A model generated the notes under the pieces. It saw only the letters and a list, made by a program, of their open reading frames with translations, had not been told where the DNA came from and searched no databases. Shown in pieces: positions 8,933-18,591 of a stretch of DNA of 64,000 nt (position 1 is the stretch's first letter; each line of letters starts with the position of its first letter). The stretch is from Desulfobacter postgatei 2ac9. GTDB taxonomy: Bacteria > Desulfobacterota > Desulfobacteria > Desulfobacterales > Desulfobacteraceae. The DNA is taken from assembly GCF_000233695.2 (NCBI RefSeq), contig NZ_CM001488.1:1980303-2044302 (forward strand), given 5' to 3'. Position numbers and translations under genes: made by a program.

Positions 8933-9148
8933 TACGGCAGCCATTTTAAATTTGGGAAGGGTAAGGTTAATCTCCAATATAATTGATTCTTGGCTTTTGA
9001 GAGCAGGCACAATATATGGGCCGGATAATTTCCTGAAAAGAGTTCAATTCTCACGGTACGCACTTGAAACGGATAAATGAGAATGCAAAAATTATTCACT
9101 TTGGGAATTAAAAAAGGTCAAGACTGGCAGGGTTAGGTGTTTGTCACA

Positions 9149-11836
9149 CTAATCCGCGATGAGCCGGAATTTACAATATCGTTTTCTGAGATAATCACTG
9201 CCAAAGATGAGGATAATCCCGAACCAGGCCAGAAAATAGATGGTCAACGGAACCGGCCCGGTATTAAGGATTTTCTGTAGAGGCGGAAAGTATAGGGTGG
9301 CCCAGGAAAAGACCACCTGGATAACAATACCCAAAAGCATCAGCCTGTTTTTAAAAATTCCCCCATCAAGCCCGGAGCGCCTGGCAAAACGACGTCCTAA
9401 GAGATTGCCGATCTGCATCAGGAGAATGGTGGACAGGGCAATACCCATGGCCGATTGGTAGAGGGGATCCGTTGTCGCCAGGGCCTCCCCGAACCGCCAT
9501 CCGCCACTCGTCAGGACATAGAAAAAAAGCCCCAGAGACCAGATACCTTCCAAGAGACCAAGAAAGAGATAACTGTGCATAATCAGGGGAAGGGTAAGCA
9601 GGCCCTGTTCTCGAAGCCGGGGTGGTTGGTTCATGGTTTCGGGATCCGGCGGTTCCTGACCCAGGGCCATGGAAGGGATAATGTCAGTGCCGAGATCAAT
9701 AGAGAGAATCTGAATCACATTCAGAGCCAGGGGTACTGGTAGAAGGATATAGAGAAGGTAAGGAAGGATTTCCGGGCCGTTGCTTACCAGGACATAATTG
9801 GTGAACTTCTTGATATTCCCAAACACGGTCCGCCCTTCTTCAATGCCCGCAACAATAGAAGCAAAATTATCATCAAGAAGAATGATCTGAGCCGACTCTC
9901 TGGCCACATCTGTTCCCTGGCTGCCCATGGCAATACCCACATCAGCGGCCTTAAGGGCCGGGGCATCGTTGACCCCGTCCCCGGTCATGGCCACCACTTT
10001 TTCCATAGCCTTGAGGGCCGTGACAATTTTCATCTTCTGTTCCGGAGTCGTTCGAGCAAAGACCCTGGTTCCCTGATCGAGACGCTCTATAAGCCCCGCC
10101 TCGGTCAGATGCTCCAGATCGGCACCGGTCATCAACAGGGCCGGGTCATTTTCCCGGGGAAGAATCCCTGCCTTACGGGCGATGGCCTGAGCCGTATCCG
10201 GATGATCACCGGTAATGAGCAGGACCTCAATCCCGGCGGTATGACATTTAGTAACAGCCGCCGGAACCTCTTTGCGAAGAGGATCCTCGATGCCGATAAA
10301 ACCGACAAGAACCAGCTCTTTTTCTAGAGCATCCTGGAGAGATGCGAAGTCCTCTTCCTCCCCGTGATCCAGTTCCCGGCAGGCTAAAGCAATAACCCGC
10401 AAGCCCTGAGCGGCCATTCCCCGGAGCACATCCTCTGCCTGACCCAAAACCTCTGTATCCACAACCTTAGAGTCCTTTGCACTGCGAACAGAGACAAGCA
10501 TCGGAGACACGGCCTCAAAGGCCCCTTTAACTACAAAAAACCTTTTCCCGGCAACAGTCATGATACCTGCCGATCGTCTCTTCTCCACGTCAAAGGTGAA
10601 GTAATGCTCAATCTGTTCCCTAAGCGCCTCCAGATCAGCACCCAGGATAGTTAACCGTTCGGCCACCGCCACATCCAAAGGATCCCCACTCAGGTGATCA
10701 GTACCCCTGACATCAGATGCAGCCAGGGCTAAGGCCAGAAGATCCAGTTGCTCCTGCTCGGCTAAAGACCTGCCATGCAGGGGGCTCAGTAGCTCGGTGA
10801 TGGTGAGTCTGTTCTCAGTAAGCGTTCCTGTCTTATCCGAACAGATAACATGGACTGCACCAAGCGCTTCCACCGCATTGAGACTTTTAACCAGAACGTT
10901 TTTTTTGGCCATGCGCAGACTACCCATGGCCAGAGAGAGGGTAAAGGTGGGTAAAAGCCCTTCCGGAACATTGGCCACGATGATCCCCATCATGAAGACA
11001 AGATTCACCCACAGCGGCCTGCCGGTCACCATCCCATACATAAAAAAAGCAAATCCCATGCTCACGGCGATGACGGTAAGAACTCGAACCATATGGGCCG
11101 TCTCCTGCTCCAGAGGCGAAGAGGCCCGCTTGATTTCCTGGGAGAGGTGAGCCAGTTTACCGAATTCGGTACGAAGACCGGTAGCAAAGACCACGGCCTT
11201 ACCGCTGCCCCGGATCACCGTACAGCCGGCAAAGGCAATGTTGTTACTTTCAACCAGGCGACTCGAACTTGCCCCATGAACAAGAACACAGGGATTGGCC
11301 TCACCGGTCAGAGGTGCGTTGTCGACCAGCAACCCCTCAGCCTCAACAACCCTGGCATCTGCCGTGATTTTGTCACCCTCGGCCAGGATGAGGAGATCAC
11401 CGGGTACGATCTCTTCAGCAGAAACCTTGATGACCTGACCCTGACGCTGGACCTCGACCATCTGGGGCAGGAATTTCTTCAAGGCCTCCATGGCCCGTTC
11501 AGCCCGATATTCCTGAATAAAACTGAAAAAAGCGTTGAGCAGAGCCACAACAAATAGGGCCCAGCCCAGGAAATTCATACTCTCCCCTGGATTGAGACCA
11601 TGAGCGAAAAAACAGATAATTGCCGAAACAATGAGGAGTATGGTAAAAAAATTGGTGAACTGCTTACCAAAATTGCGCAGCATTTTCCAGCGGTCAGGGA
11701 TGTCAAATGAGTTTCTGCCCACATTGAGCAACCGCTCCTCCACCTCTTCGCCATGCAGGCCTTCGGGATTCGTTTCCAGAAAAGTATAGACCCGATCCGG
11801 CGTCAAATTTTGGATTTGTTTGCCCTGGCTGCTCAT
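9149..11836 (-). CDS. P-type cation-transporting ATPase (P2 type)
   Basis: An 895-residue ion pump with all P-ATPase landmarks. These are an N-terminal cation-ATPase domain, the actuator PLTGEANP (TGE), the VANVPEGLLP membrane helix, the phosphorylation motif CSDKTGTLTEN with its catalytic Asp, the nucleotide domain, and the hinge MTGDGVNDAPALKAADVG. Membrane helices close the C-terminus. The VPEGLL and DKTGTLTEN context is closer to the Na,K/H,K (P2C) and related P2 groups than to heavy-metal pumps, and there is no CxxC metal domain. The ion carried cannot be decided from sequence alone. Its ATG overlaps the stop of the universal stress gene (ATGA). Confidence 0.94.
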   Translation of the reverse strand: MSSQGKQIQNLTPDRVYTFLETNPEGLHGEEVEERLLNVGRNSFDIPDRWKMLRNFGKQFTNFFTILLIVSAIICFFAHGLNPGESMNFLGWALFVVALLNAFFSFIQEYRAERAMEALKKFLPQMVEVQRQGQVIKVSAEEIVPGDLLILAEGDKITADARVVEAEGLLVDNAPLTGEANPCVLVHGASSSRLVESNNIAFAGCTVIRGSGKAVVFATGLRTEFGKLAHLSQEIKRASSPLEQETAHMVRVLTVIAVSMGFAFFMYGMVTGRPLWVNLVFMMGIIVANVPEGLLPTFTLSLAMGSLRMAKKNVLVKSLNAVEALGAVHVICSDKTGTLTENRLTITELLSPLHGRSLAEQEQLDLLALALAASDVRGTDHLSGDPLDVAVAERLTILGADLEALREQIEHYFTFDVEKRRSAGIMTVAGKRFFVVKGAFEAVSPMLVSVRSAKDSKVVDTEVLGQAEDVLRGMAAQGLRVIALACRELDHGEEEDFASLQDALEKELVLVGFIGIEDPLRKEVPAAVTKCHTAGIEVLLITGDHPDTAQAIARKAGILPRENDPALLMTGADLEHLTEAGLIERLDQGTRVFARTTPEQKMKIVTALKAMEKVVAMTGDGVNDAPALKAADVGIAMGSQGTDVARESAQIILLDDNFASIVAGIEEGRTVFGNIKKFTNYVLVSNGPEILPYLLYILLPVPLALNVIQILSIDLGTDIIPSMALGQEPPDPETMNQPPRLREQGLLTLPLIMHSYLFLGLLEGIWSLGLFFYVLTSGGWRFGEALATTDPLYQSAMGIALSTILLMQIGNLLGRRFARRSGLDGGIFKNRLMLLGIVIQVVFSWATLYFPPLQKILNTGPVPLTIYFLAWFGIILIFGSDYLRKRYCKFRLIAD

Positions 11837-12678
11837 ATCTTACGATAAATCCCCACATCACAAGGAGAACGCCTGAGGATCTGTTCAATTTTGTTACCGT
11901 AGAAATAACGAGACGGCAGATTTCGGTCAGAGGCACCCATTAAGATCATCTGAGCACGACTCTTGCTGGCGTGGATAAGAATTTCCTTGGCCCAGTCATC
12001 AGAGAGAACCACCTTGGCATCCAAATAAATCTTGTTCTCTCCCAACTGCTGACGAATCTCCTTCAGTACCCCGTTCACATAGGAATAACCCTTTGTTTTG
12101 AGGCTCTGGACAATAGTTGCCGGCATATATTGAAACCACAGGGAGCTAACCAGCATGATTCGTAAAAGATAGAGCCGTTCCACTTCCGGTGCCAGAAGCA
12201 TGAAAAAAGACATGGCAGCCTCAAACCCCCTGGGATGTCCGGAAAGGGGGAAAAGCAAATCACTGGGACTTCCAAGGATGCCGGGTTTGACCACCCGGAT
12301 AGCCATGACATTGAACTGTTTATGACGCAGGAGCTTTTCAGAAATAGTGCCGGCCAGGAATCCCTTGTTCCGTGAGCAAATTCTGGCCCCGCACACACAG
12401 AGACTCTCCCCCCCGGCCGGAATAGCCTGGAGCAGGGAATAAAATACGTTTTTTTGGAGGGGCAAAATACGGCTGGTCATCCTTATCCCCCGGACCGCAG
12501 ATTCGGCTTCAATGGCTTCGATTTTTTTAGCTATCCTATCGGGAGAATAAATATCATCCAGGATATGGATCAAAATGATCTGGAGATCCCGGCCGTTAGC
12601 TGCCATATTTAAGGCATAGCGAGCAACCCAGTCGGCATTTATTGAACCGTCGTAAGCCAAATAAATAGTCAATTTCAT
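11833..12678 (-). CDS. Tandem universal stress protein
   Basis: A 281-residue protein with two UspA-like halves. The N-terminal half starts IYLAYDGSINADWVARYAL, and the second ends with the nucleotide-loop pattern ILMGASDRNLPSRYFYGNK followed by the typical RRSPCDVGIYR end. Usp proteins bind ATP or other ligands and often regulate transporters. The four-base overlap with the downstream P-type ATPase makes a regulatory partnership with that pump likely. An AGGTGG ribosome site precedes the ATG. Confidence 0.9.
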   Translation of the reverse strand: MKLTIYLAYDGSINADWVARYALNMAANGRDLQIILIHILDDIYSPDRIAKKIEAIEAESAVRGIRMTSRILPLQKNVFYSLLQAIPAGGESLCVCGARICSRNKGFLAGTISEKLLRHKQFNVMAIRVVKPGILGSPSDLLFPLSGHPRGFEAAMSFFMLLAPEVERLYLLRIMLVSSLWFQYMPATIVQSLKTKGYSYVNGVLKEIRQQLGENKIYLDAKVVLSDDWAKEILIHASKSRAQMILMGASDRNLPSRYFYGNKIEQILRRSPCDVGIYRKI

Positions 12679-12932
12679 GGGATTACCACCTGAATGAATT
12701 CGCCATTTCGGCAGATGTCTGCCCTGTATTTTTATGATACATCTCTCTTCGTTGAAAAATCAACAAAATAAAAGGCACTGCTCAGTAAATGAAGACGGGG
12801 AAGAATAAGTTGAGAATAGGTGACTTGACAGGCAAGCCGTCCTGCGATGTCACAGTGGTGTCCGGTTAGTTTTTTGCATAGGCTCGTTGTTCTTTGATAT
12901 TTTTTTCATCCGGTTCTGCCGGGGTTTCCGCC
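12679..12932. other. Intergenic region without a gene
   Basis: About 250 bases between the universal stress gene and the XdhC fragment. I see no intact ORF. The half nearest 12680 should hold the promoter of the stress/ATPase pair. The half nearest 12930 may be out-of-frame remains of the lost xdhC-like gene or of another accessory gene: a short open frame can be read there, but I cannot assign it. Confidence 0.4.
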
Positions 12933-13082
12933 TTAATGGCCGTGCCGTCGGATATCCGGCCATATCAGCATCCATGAGCCCGATCTCCTTGGGGTGGACC
13001 CCTTATGGCTGATAATCATGGCCAGGGCAAAGGAGTGGCCTTTTGAGAATGCGTTTTTTGTTTCCGTAAATAAACTTCCCAT
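12933..13082 (-). pseudogene. 5' fragment of an XdhC/CoxI-family gene
   Basis: Starting at ATG 13082, 49 codons read through the XdhC N-terminal signature (FALAMIISHKGSTPRRSGSW then MLIWPD), after which the frame is lost and stops. XdhC proteins bind molybdenum cofactor and insert it, with the terminal sulfido ligand, into xanthine-dehydrogenase-family enzymes. The family runs to more than 200 residues, so this is a truncated remnant. It lies 35 bases beyond the MoeA-like gene on the same strand, in the operon expected to mature Mop. Confidence 0.65.
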
Positions 13083-13117
13083 AGATTATTTTTTTCCTAA
13101 TCTGTTGTTATGGACGG

Positions 13118-14158
13118 TTACTTGCCGAAACTACAGGCAGGAAACCGGCACTGGCTGCAATTGGCACAGAACCCGCCGTGGCCCATACGAACGATATCCT
13201 CGCGTTCAAGGGTTTCACCGGCTAAAATCGGGGGCACCACCAGGTCAAAAATGGAAGTCCTGTAGTACATGACGCAGCCGGGCAGTCCCACCACCGGGAC
13301 ATCACCGATATAAGCCAGCATGAACATGGCCCCGGGCAGCACCGGGGCGCCGTAGGTTACCACACGGCCGCCGGCGGCCCGGATGGCCGCCGGGGTCAGA
13401 TCGTCCGGATCCACCGACATCCCGCCTGTCACGGCAATGAAATCGGCGCCGTTGTCCAGAAGATCCCGGATGGCCGTGACGGTCATTTCCATATCATCGG
13501 ACACCACTTTTTTTTTCAGAATCCTGGACCCAAGGCGTTCAAACTTTTTTGAAACCACCGGACCGAATCCGTCCCGTATGCGCTGGTGGAACACCTCTGA
13601 TCCGGTGACCACGACCCCTACATCACAGCGTTTAAAGGGCGTCACTTCAATAACGGGATAATATTTTCGACACACCGCCTCTGCGGTTTCAAGCCTCTCC
13701 TTGGGCACGGTCAGGGGCACCACACGGGTCCCGGCAAGTTCCTCTTCCGGCTGTACGGTCCGCCGGTTATGCAGCGTGGCAAAAATCACATCCTGGATGC
13801 TGTTCAGCTCAAACAAGGCATCCACATTGACCTTTAGAAGTCCAAAAATTTGAGATGACAGACTCACTTTGCCCTCCTGAGGCTCACTCAGCCGGATATT
13901 TCGTCCTGTAGCAGCTCTGGCTATGCAAAGGGCAGCCTCATTTTCATGGACTTCGTTATCAAGTCCTGTGACATAAATATGTTCCTTGCCCATATCAAGC
14001 AGGACTTTGACATCCGGCATGGTGATAACATGCCCTTTTTTAAACTGGGGGCCTTTAAACAGGTCTGGAACAATTCTCGTGATATCGTGAAGCAGGACCT
14101 TTCCCACAGCTTCCTGAACCGGTACGGATGTCGCCTTGTCCTTTTCATAATATTTCAT
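13118..14158 (-). CDS. MoeA-like molybdopterin-binding protein with Cys tail
   Basis: A 346-residue protein built around the MoCF-binding fold: GVVVTGSEVF, the ITGGMS-type loop FIAVTGGMSVDPDD, and the GLPGCVMYY loop. This is the fold of MoeA/MogA, which bind molybdopterin and load molybdate. It is shorter than MoeA (about 400 residues) and has an extra C-terminal cysteine cluster (CANCSQCRFPAC) that could bind a metal or iron-sulfur centre. Such proteins are regular neighbours of the Mop-type aldehyde oxidoreductase in Desulfovibrio-like bacteria. The ATG overlaps the end of the upstream fragment by four bases. It appears intact. Confidence 0.85.
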   Translation of the reverse strand: MKYYEKDKATSVPVQEAVGKVLLHDITRIVPDLFKGPQFKKGHVITMPDVKVLLDMGKEHIYVTGLDNEVHENEAALCIARAATGRNIRLSEPQEGKVSLSSQIFGLLKVNVDALFELNSIQDVIFATLHNRRTVQPEEELAGTRVVPLTVPKERLETAEAVCRKYYPVIEVTPFKRCDVGVVVTGSEVFHQRIRDGFGPVVSKKFERLGSRILKKKVVSDDMEMTVTAIRDLLDNGADFIAVTGGMSVDPDDLTPAAIRAAGGRVVTYGAPVLPGAMFMLAYIGDVPVVGLPGCVMYYRTSIFDLVVPPILAGETLEREDIVRMGHGGFCANCSQCRFPACSFGK

Positions 14159-14646
14159 GCATCACCTCTTATTTTATTTTTAGAGAAAAAATCATCCATC
14201 TGCGCCTCGCCTCCGGACAATTTTTCCCCCGAACATGATTCTTCGGCCATAATCATTCGTTTGGCCCGACTAAAATTCAACCTATCCGATTTATCAAAGG
14301 CATGGATTTCAATATGTCCAAAACAAATCCGGCCTGAGTCAATAGCGGTTTTTATTCCGCCAATCTGTTCAACAGCCCCTTCCACCGCCTGCCGGGACAA
14401 ATTTTGATCCAACGCCGCCACATCCATATCAAGCACCTGGGGATGATTCCCTTTCCTGCGGGCGGTAAAATCCACAACACCAGGCAGGGCAAACAACGCA
14501 TCATCCAGGTCTGCCATCGACAGGATGGCACCGCTTTCAAGGCTGAGGCCTTGGGCAAAGCGGCTTTTCACCCGGTCAAGCCGGGAAAACGGACTGCCGC
14601 AGACACAGGGCGTGTTTTTCAAAAAAACAGGCGTCTCCCATGGCAT
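14155..14646 (-). pseudogene. C-terminal fragment of an AMP-dependent CoA-ligase-like gene
   Basis: A 163-codon frame whose first residues (TPCVCGSPFSRLDRVKSR) match the segment near the C-terminal domain of phenylacetate-CoA-ligase/F390-synthetase-like enzymes. What follows (SMADLDDALFALPGV) is the mobile C-terminal lid. The adenylation core of about 300 residues is missing. In Desulfovibrio a CoA-ligase-like gene of this kind sits in the mop accessory cluster (NCBI DVU_1553 family, from memory). The frame overlaps the preceding FeS fragment by 71 bases in a different phase, as expected if a deletion fused two genes. The fragment could still be translated, but the enzyme cannot be functional as usually built. 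Confidence 0.6.
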
Positions 14647-15172
14647 GAGCCATCTCCTCTAAGGCAAAGGCATGGGCTGAAACCGGCATTCGTTTGTCTT
14701 CAAGCATTTGCTCTCTTGCCTGCAAACACAAGTCCGCCATGGAGAAATCATTGGGACATACCGTGGCGCAAAGATCGCAAAGTGTGCAGGAATTGATCAT
14801 CAGATTGGCCGTGCGCTCGCCCATGACAATGGACAGGTTGTTGTAAATTTCCCTGGCATACCGGCCGGTAAATCCCTCAAAGGATTCAATAAAACTGTTA
14901 CAGGCTTTGATGCAGCGGGAACAGTCGCACTGGTGGCACCGGGCTGCCTCGGCCGCGGCAAGGTTTGGATCCGGCACAAAGCCTGCCCCGGCCATGGCCT
15001 TTTCAAAATCAGTCCCGGGCTTTGGCATGATCCTGGAAAGGTCTGTGTTCAGCCCGGTGGTGAACACCCCCTCCCTGTGCCTTCCTGCGTCAAGGGAGAC
15101 CCCCGATAAAATCCGGTCAATGGAGGTGCCTGCCTTTCTGCCCTGGAAGGCCTGCATCACAGGACTTTGCAT
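14576..15172 (-). pseudogene. C-terminal fragment of a flavin/FeS oxidoreductase
   Basis: Residues 1-30 (VMQAFQGRKAGTSIDRIL) match the end of the NAD/FAD domain of glutamate-synthase-small-subunit-like reductases. The rest carries ferredoxin-type cysteines (CHQCDCSRCIKAC and CTLCDLCATVC). The same frame is open upstream almost to the mop stop with no better start, so the N-terminal several hundred residues are missing. In Desulfovibrio a pyridine-nucleotide-disulfide/glutamate-synthase-like gene with this tail lies directly beside mop (DVU_1558, from memory). Here only its tail survives, joined to a CoA-ligase tail. It probably once passed electrons from Mop. Confidence 0.6.
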
Positions 15173-15236
15173 CGTATCAGCCCGGGAACCTTCATTTCCC
15201 GCAAACGGCCTGCTGATGTGAAAGGATTAAATAAAC

Positions 15237-17957
15237 CTAAAGTGCTTTAAGGCCGGCCAATACTTTATCCGGGGTGGCGGGCAGGGCCTTAACCCGGACA
15301 CCGCAGGCATTGTAGATACTGTTGATCACCGCTGCATGGGGGGCGGTCAGGGGCAGCTCGCCCACCCCGGCCGCGCCAAAGGGGCCGTGCTCCCTGGGAG
15401 TCTCAACATAGTGCAGTTCCATGTCGTCAGGAATATCATTAATATAGGGGAATCCTGCACCGCGCATATTAGAATGCTTTTTAATGTCTTCGTAGTCCTC
15501 GGTCAGGGCAAGCCCGATACCCTGGGCCAAGCCGCCGTACATCTGGCCGTCAACCACCAGGCGATTGTTGATCTTGCCCACATCCGCCACCGCGGTCATC
15601 TTGGTAACTTTGGCCTTGCCTGTGGCAGTATCCACACAAGTTTCCGCCATAAATACCCCATACATATAAACGGCAAAGGGACTGCCCTGGCCGTTTTCGT
15701 CACACACCCTGGCAGGGGCTGTCCATTTTCCGTCATATTCCACAGGAATATTTTCAGCCTTCATCTCTTCGTAAGTACGGAAGGTCCCGTCTTTCTTTCT
15801 CATGCCGCCCATGAGCAGTTCACAGGCCGCTTTCACAGCTTGTCCCGTCACCACCTGGGATCGGGAACCACCGGCCGGACCGGAGTTAGGGGTGATGGCG
15901 GTATTGTTCATCACAAGTTTGATTTGATCGGGGGTAATTCCCATGGGACGAAGCGCTTCATGGGCCGTTCCCAGGGACCCCATGTCCGCGCCCTGGCCGT
16001 GGTCTTCCCAGGAGTTGAACAGGGTAATGGTGTTGTCCTCGTTGAGCTGGACCCGGACCTCGGAACTGTCCGGGCCGTCCAGACCGCAGCCGTAAACGCC
16101 GATTGAAATGCCCACACCGCATTTTTCAGCATCTGTGGATTTGTCGGCAGCCGCCTTCCTGGCCGCCTCGTATTTGGGCTTAAGAAGGTCCAGCATCCCG
16201 GGCAGGCTCCAGGCATCAGGGGTCTGGCCCGTGGGGGTGGTGGCCCCTTTTTTGTAGACATTTTTGTACCGCAGATCAAAGGGGTCCATACCCAGTTTTT
16301 CCGCCAGGATATCCATGAGACATTCCGAAGAGAACTCGATTTCAGGCGCCCCGTAACCACGAAAAGCAGAGCCCCAGGCATGGTTGGTGCAGACCGTACG
16401 GCCCTGGCCCCGGATGTTGGGAATATCATAACCGGCACCGATAAACTGGGCCCCGCGCAGGGTCAGCAGATCACCAAACTCGGAATAGGGTCCGTGATCC
16501 ACAGTCCAGTCGGCTTCCATCGCCTTGATCTCCCCATCTTTGGATGCGGCCATCCGGACATTGGTAAAAAACGGGGAGCGTTTGCCCGTATAGGTCTGCT
16601 GCTGGAACCAGGAGTAATTAAGAAATACGGGTTTGCCTGTGACAAGTGCTGCCACGCCCACCAGCGCTTCCATGGTGGGGGAAAATTTATAGCCAAAGGT
16701 GCCGCCGGCCGGATTCTGAACCAGGGTCAATTTTTCAGGTTCAATACCGATACCCGGTGCAATCATGGCCAGGTGGAGATGGATGCCAATGGATTTGGAG
16801 TGGATTGTAAGCGTGCCGTCTTCACCGGGATAGGCAAATCCCACATCCGGTTCAATGGGCATGTGGGGCTGGCGGCTCACGTAAAAATCATCTTCGGCAA
16901 TCACGTCTGCCCCGTCAAAGATGGGGGCGGTCTCCTCACCTTTTTTCAAATTCTGAATATAGTAGACATTGGGGGTGCCCGGATGAATCTCAATGGCGTC
17001 TTCGGCCATGGCCGCCGGCGCACTCATGTATTCAGGCAAGGGTTCCAGGTCCACTTTTACCTTGGCCGCAGCGGCCTTGGCATTTTTTTCCGTATCTGCG
17101 CACACAATGGCAATGGCATCGCCGAACTGAAATACTTTCTCGTCACAGAGGATGGGCCGGTCCCAGCCGTCGCCTTTGTTGCTCGGGAATGTGATCAGAC
17201 CGGAGATCCGGTTTTTGCCGGGAACGTCCCTGTGGGTGACAACTTTATAAACACCCGGCATGACTTCGGCTTCGGAAACGTCAATGCCCCTGATGTTGGC
17301 ATGGGAAATTTCAGCCTGTACCAGTGCAAGACGCAGCGTCTCTTCAGGCATTTTAATACCTAAGTCCGCACCGAAATCACAGGTGCCCGTAACTTTGGCC
17401 ACAGCAGAAGGCCGCGGGTATTTTGTTCCCCAAATCCGGCCGTCTTCGGGAATCTTAAACATCAGTTCATCCATAGACATTTCGCCGTTGATGACCTTGG
17501 CAGCCGCCATGACCGAATCCACCAGCTGCTTGTAACCGGTGCAGCGGCAGGCATTTTTATATTTCTGGAACCACTCCCTGACATCTTCCCTGGTGGGATT
17601 GGGAATGGTCTCCAGCAATGCTTTGGTGGAGACAATGAAACCCGGGGTGCAAAAACCGCACTGGGCACCGCCATGGGCCATCCATGCCGCCTGGATGGGA
17701 TGCAGTTTTTCCGGCGTACCAATGCCTTCCACCGTGGTGATCGTTGATTCATCCGGTACCCGTTTCATCTTGGTGATACAGGATCGAACCAGTTTGTCAT
17801 TTAAAATAACCGAACAGGCGCCGCACTGCCCTTCTGAACACCCGACCTTTACGCCCGTCAGATGAAGGCCATTTCGCAATATAGAGGACAACATGTCATC
17901 TTTATTCACAATGACGGTTCGTTTAATACCATTGACGATAAGTGTTTTATTAATCAT
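15237..17957 (-). CDS. mop: Molybdenum aldehyde oxidoreductase
   Basis: About 906 residues, almost exactly the length of Desulfovibrio gigas Mop, a xanthine-oxidase-family enzyme that oxidises aldehydes to carboxylates. The plant-type 2Fe-2S cluster ligands are C40, C45, C48 and C60. The second cluster ligands are C100, C103, C137 and C139. The large molybdopterin-cytosine-dinucleotide domain follows, including QPHMPIEPDV, GGTFGYKFSP, AFRGYG and the catalytic-Glu segment GAAGVGELPLTAPHA. Unlike xanthine dehydrogenase there is no FAD domain. I start at ATG 17957, not the upstream GTG at 17990, because AGAGGAGA lies 7 bases before the ATG. The gene looks intact although several maturation neighbours are broken. 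Confidence 0.96.
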   Translation of the reverse strand: MINKTLIVNGIKRTVIVNKDDMLSSILRNGLHLTGVKVGCSEGQCGACSVILNDKLVRSCITKMKRVPDESTITTVEGIGTPEKLHPIQAAWMAHGGAQCGFCTPGFIVSTKALLETIPNPTREDVREWFQKYKNACRCTGYKQLVDSVMAAAKVINGEMSMDELMFKIPEDGRIWGTKYPRPSAVAKVTGTCDFGADLGIKMPEETLRLALVQAEISHANIRGIDVSEAEVMPGVYKVVTHRDVPGKNRISGLITFPSNKGDGWDRPILCDEKVFQFGDAIAIVCADTEKNAKAAAAKVKVDLEPLPEYMSAPAAMAEDAIEIHPGTPNVYYIQNLKKGEETAPIFDGADVIAEDDFYVSRQPHMPIEPDVGFAYPGEDGTLTIHSKSIGIHLHLAMIAPGIGIEPEKLTLVQNPAGGTFGYKFSPTMEALVGVAALVTGKPVFLNYSWFQQQTYTGKRSPFFTNVRMAASKDGEIKAMEADWTVDHGPYSEFGDLLTLRGAQFIGAGYDIPNIRGQGRTVCTNHAWGSAFRGYGAPEIEFSSECLMDILAEKLGMDPFDLRYKNVYKKGATTPTGQTPDAWSLPGMLDLLKPKYEAARKAAADKSTDAEKCGVGISIGVYGCGLDGPDSSEVRVQLNEDNTITLFNSWEDHGQGADMGSLGTAHEALRPMGITPDQIKLVMNNTAITPNSGPAGGSRSQVVTGQAVKAACELLMGGMRKKDGTFRTYEEMKAENIPVEYDGKWTAPARVCDENGQGSPFAVYMYGVFMAETCVDTATGKAKVTKMTAVADVGKINNRLVVDGQMYGGLAQGIGLALTEDYEDIKKHSNMRGAGFPYINDIPDDMELHYVETPREHGPFGAAGVGELPLTAPHAAVINSIYNACGVRVKALPATPDKVLAGLKAL

Positions 17958-18097
17958 CTGGAATCTCCTCTTTTGGAATTTTGAAAGCACGCCTGCAAAA
18001 GACTTTTGGGCATTCTGGCGATCTGCTCGAAAAATGTTTTGTTCTCCTTTCCGAGGTTACTATATTTAAAAACAAGCTTCGTCAAGTTATTTTAAAT

Positions 18098-18314
18098 TCA
18101 ATTAATGGAGGGATAGCCGTAATTTTGGGGCGGTACAAAGGTCTCCTTGATGGCCCGGGGCGATGCCCAGGGGATCAGGTTCAGACAGGACCCTGCTTTA
18201 TCGTTGGTGCCGCTCTTGCGGGCCCCGCCAAAGGGCTGCTGGCCGACCACGGCGTCTGTGGGTTTATCATTAATATAAAAGTTGCCGGCAGAGCCTTTGG
18301 TGTGCCAGGGTAAG
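18098..18314 (-). pseudogene. C-terminal fragment of delta-1-pyrroline-5-carboxylate dehydrogenase
   Basis: Reading the minus strand from about 18310 to the TGA at 18098 gives the end of a proline-catabolism aldehyde dehydrogenase: AGNFYINDKPTDAVVGQQPF, then GGARKSGTNDKAGS, then SPRAIKETFVPP. The active-site Cys and the first roughly 450 residues are absent. Similarity ends abruptly near 18310, where a group II intron relic begins. The gene was therefore cut by that insertion or by later deletion. It is upstream of mop on the same strand, with no intact remainder in the window. Confidence 0.8.
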
Positions 18315-18329
18315 CTTGGTACATCTTGC

Positions 18330-18591
18330 CGGATGAAAGGAGCCGGCTATAGTAATTGTTCGTTCGCTATATAATGGCGCTCCCCTACTGGAGGGCAACC
18401 TAAAGTGGGAAGCGGAGCGGTTTTCAGTCTGAATGGGAGTCAGAGAGGCCCATAGTAGTGATAACGCAGGGGAATGCCTGTGGAGTGAAGGGGCCTTACC
18501 TTAGATAAGGGAAAGCCGGATCCGGGAAATCTGCATGTCCGGTTTGAAGAGGGAGAAAGCGGATGCACATGCATCCCTTCATCTACTCTAC
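18330..18591 (+). mobile_element. Relic of a group II intron (3' end with domains V-VI)
   Basis: Plus-strand sequence from about 18370 reads like the leader and first codons of an intron-encoded reverse transcriptase (EWESERPIVVITQGNA...GVKGP) and then stops. Directly after, 18509-18542 folds as a domain V hairpin (AAAGCCGGA ... GAAA tetraloop ... TCCGGTTTG) with the AGC triad. One C-C mismatch in the upper stem suggests decay. A domain VI-like stem and a CTACTCTAC end near 18591 follow. The reverse transcriptase/maturase body is deleted and no 5' intron end was recognised, so the element cannot move by itself. Confidence 0.7.

Noticed and set aside
16380..17363. Long plus-strand ORF inside mop
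   Set aside because: mop is unmistakable along its whole length on the minus strand; the other frame has no family likeness.
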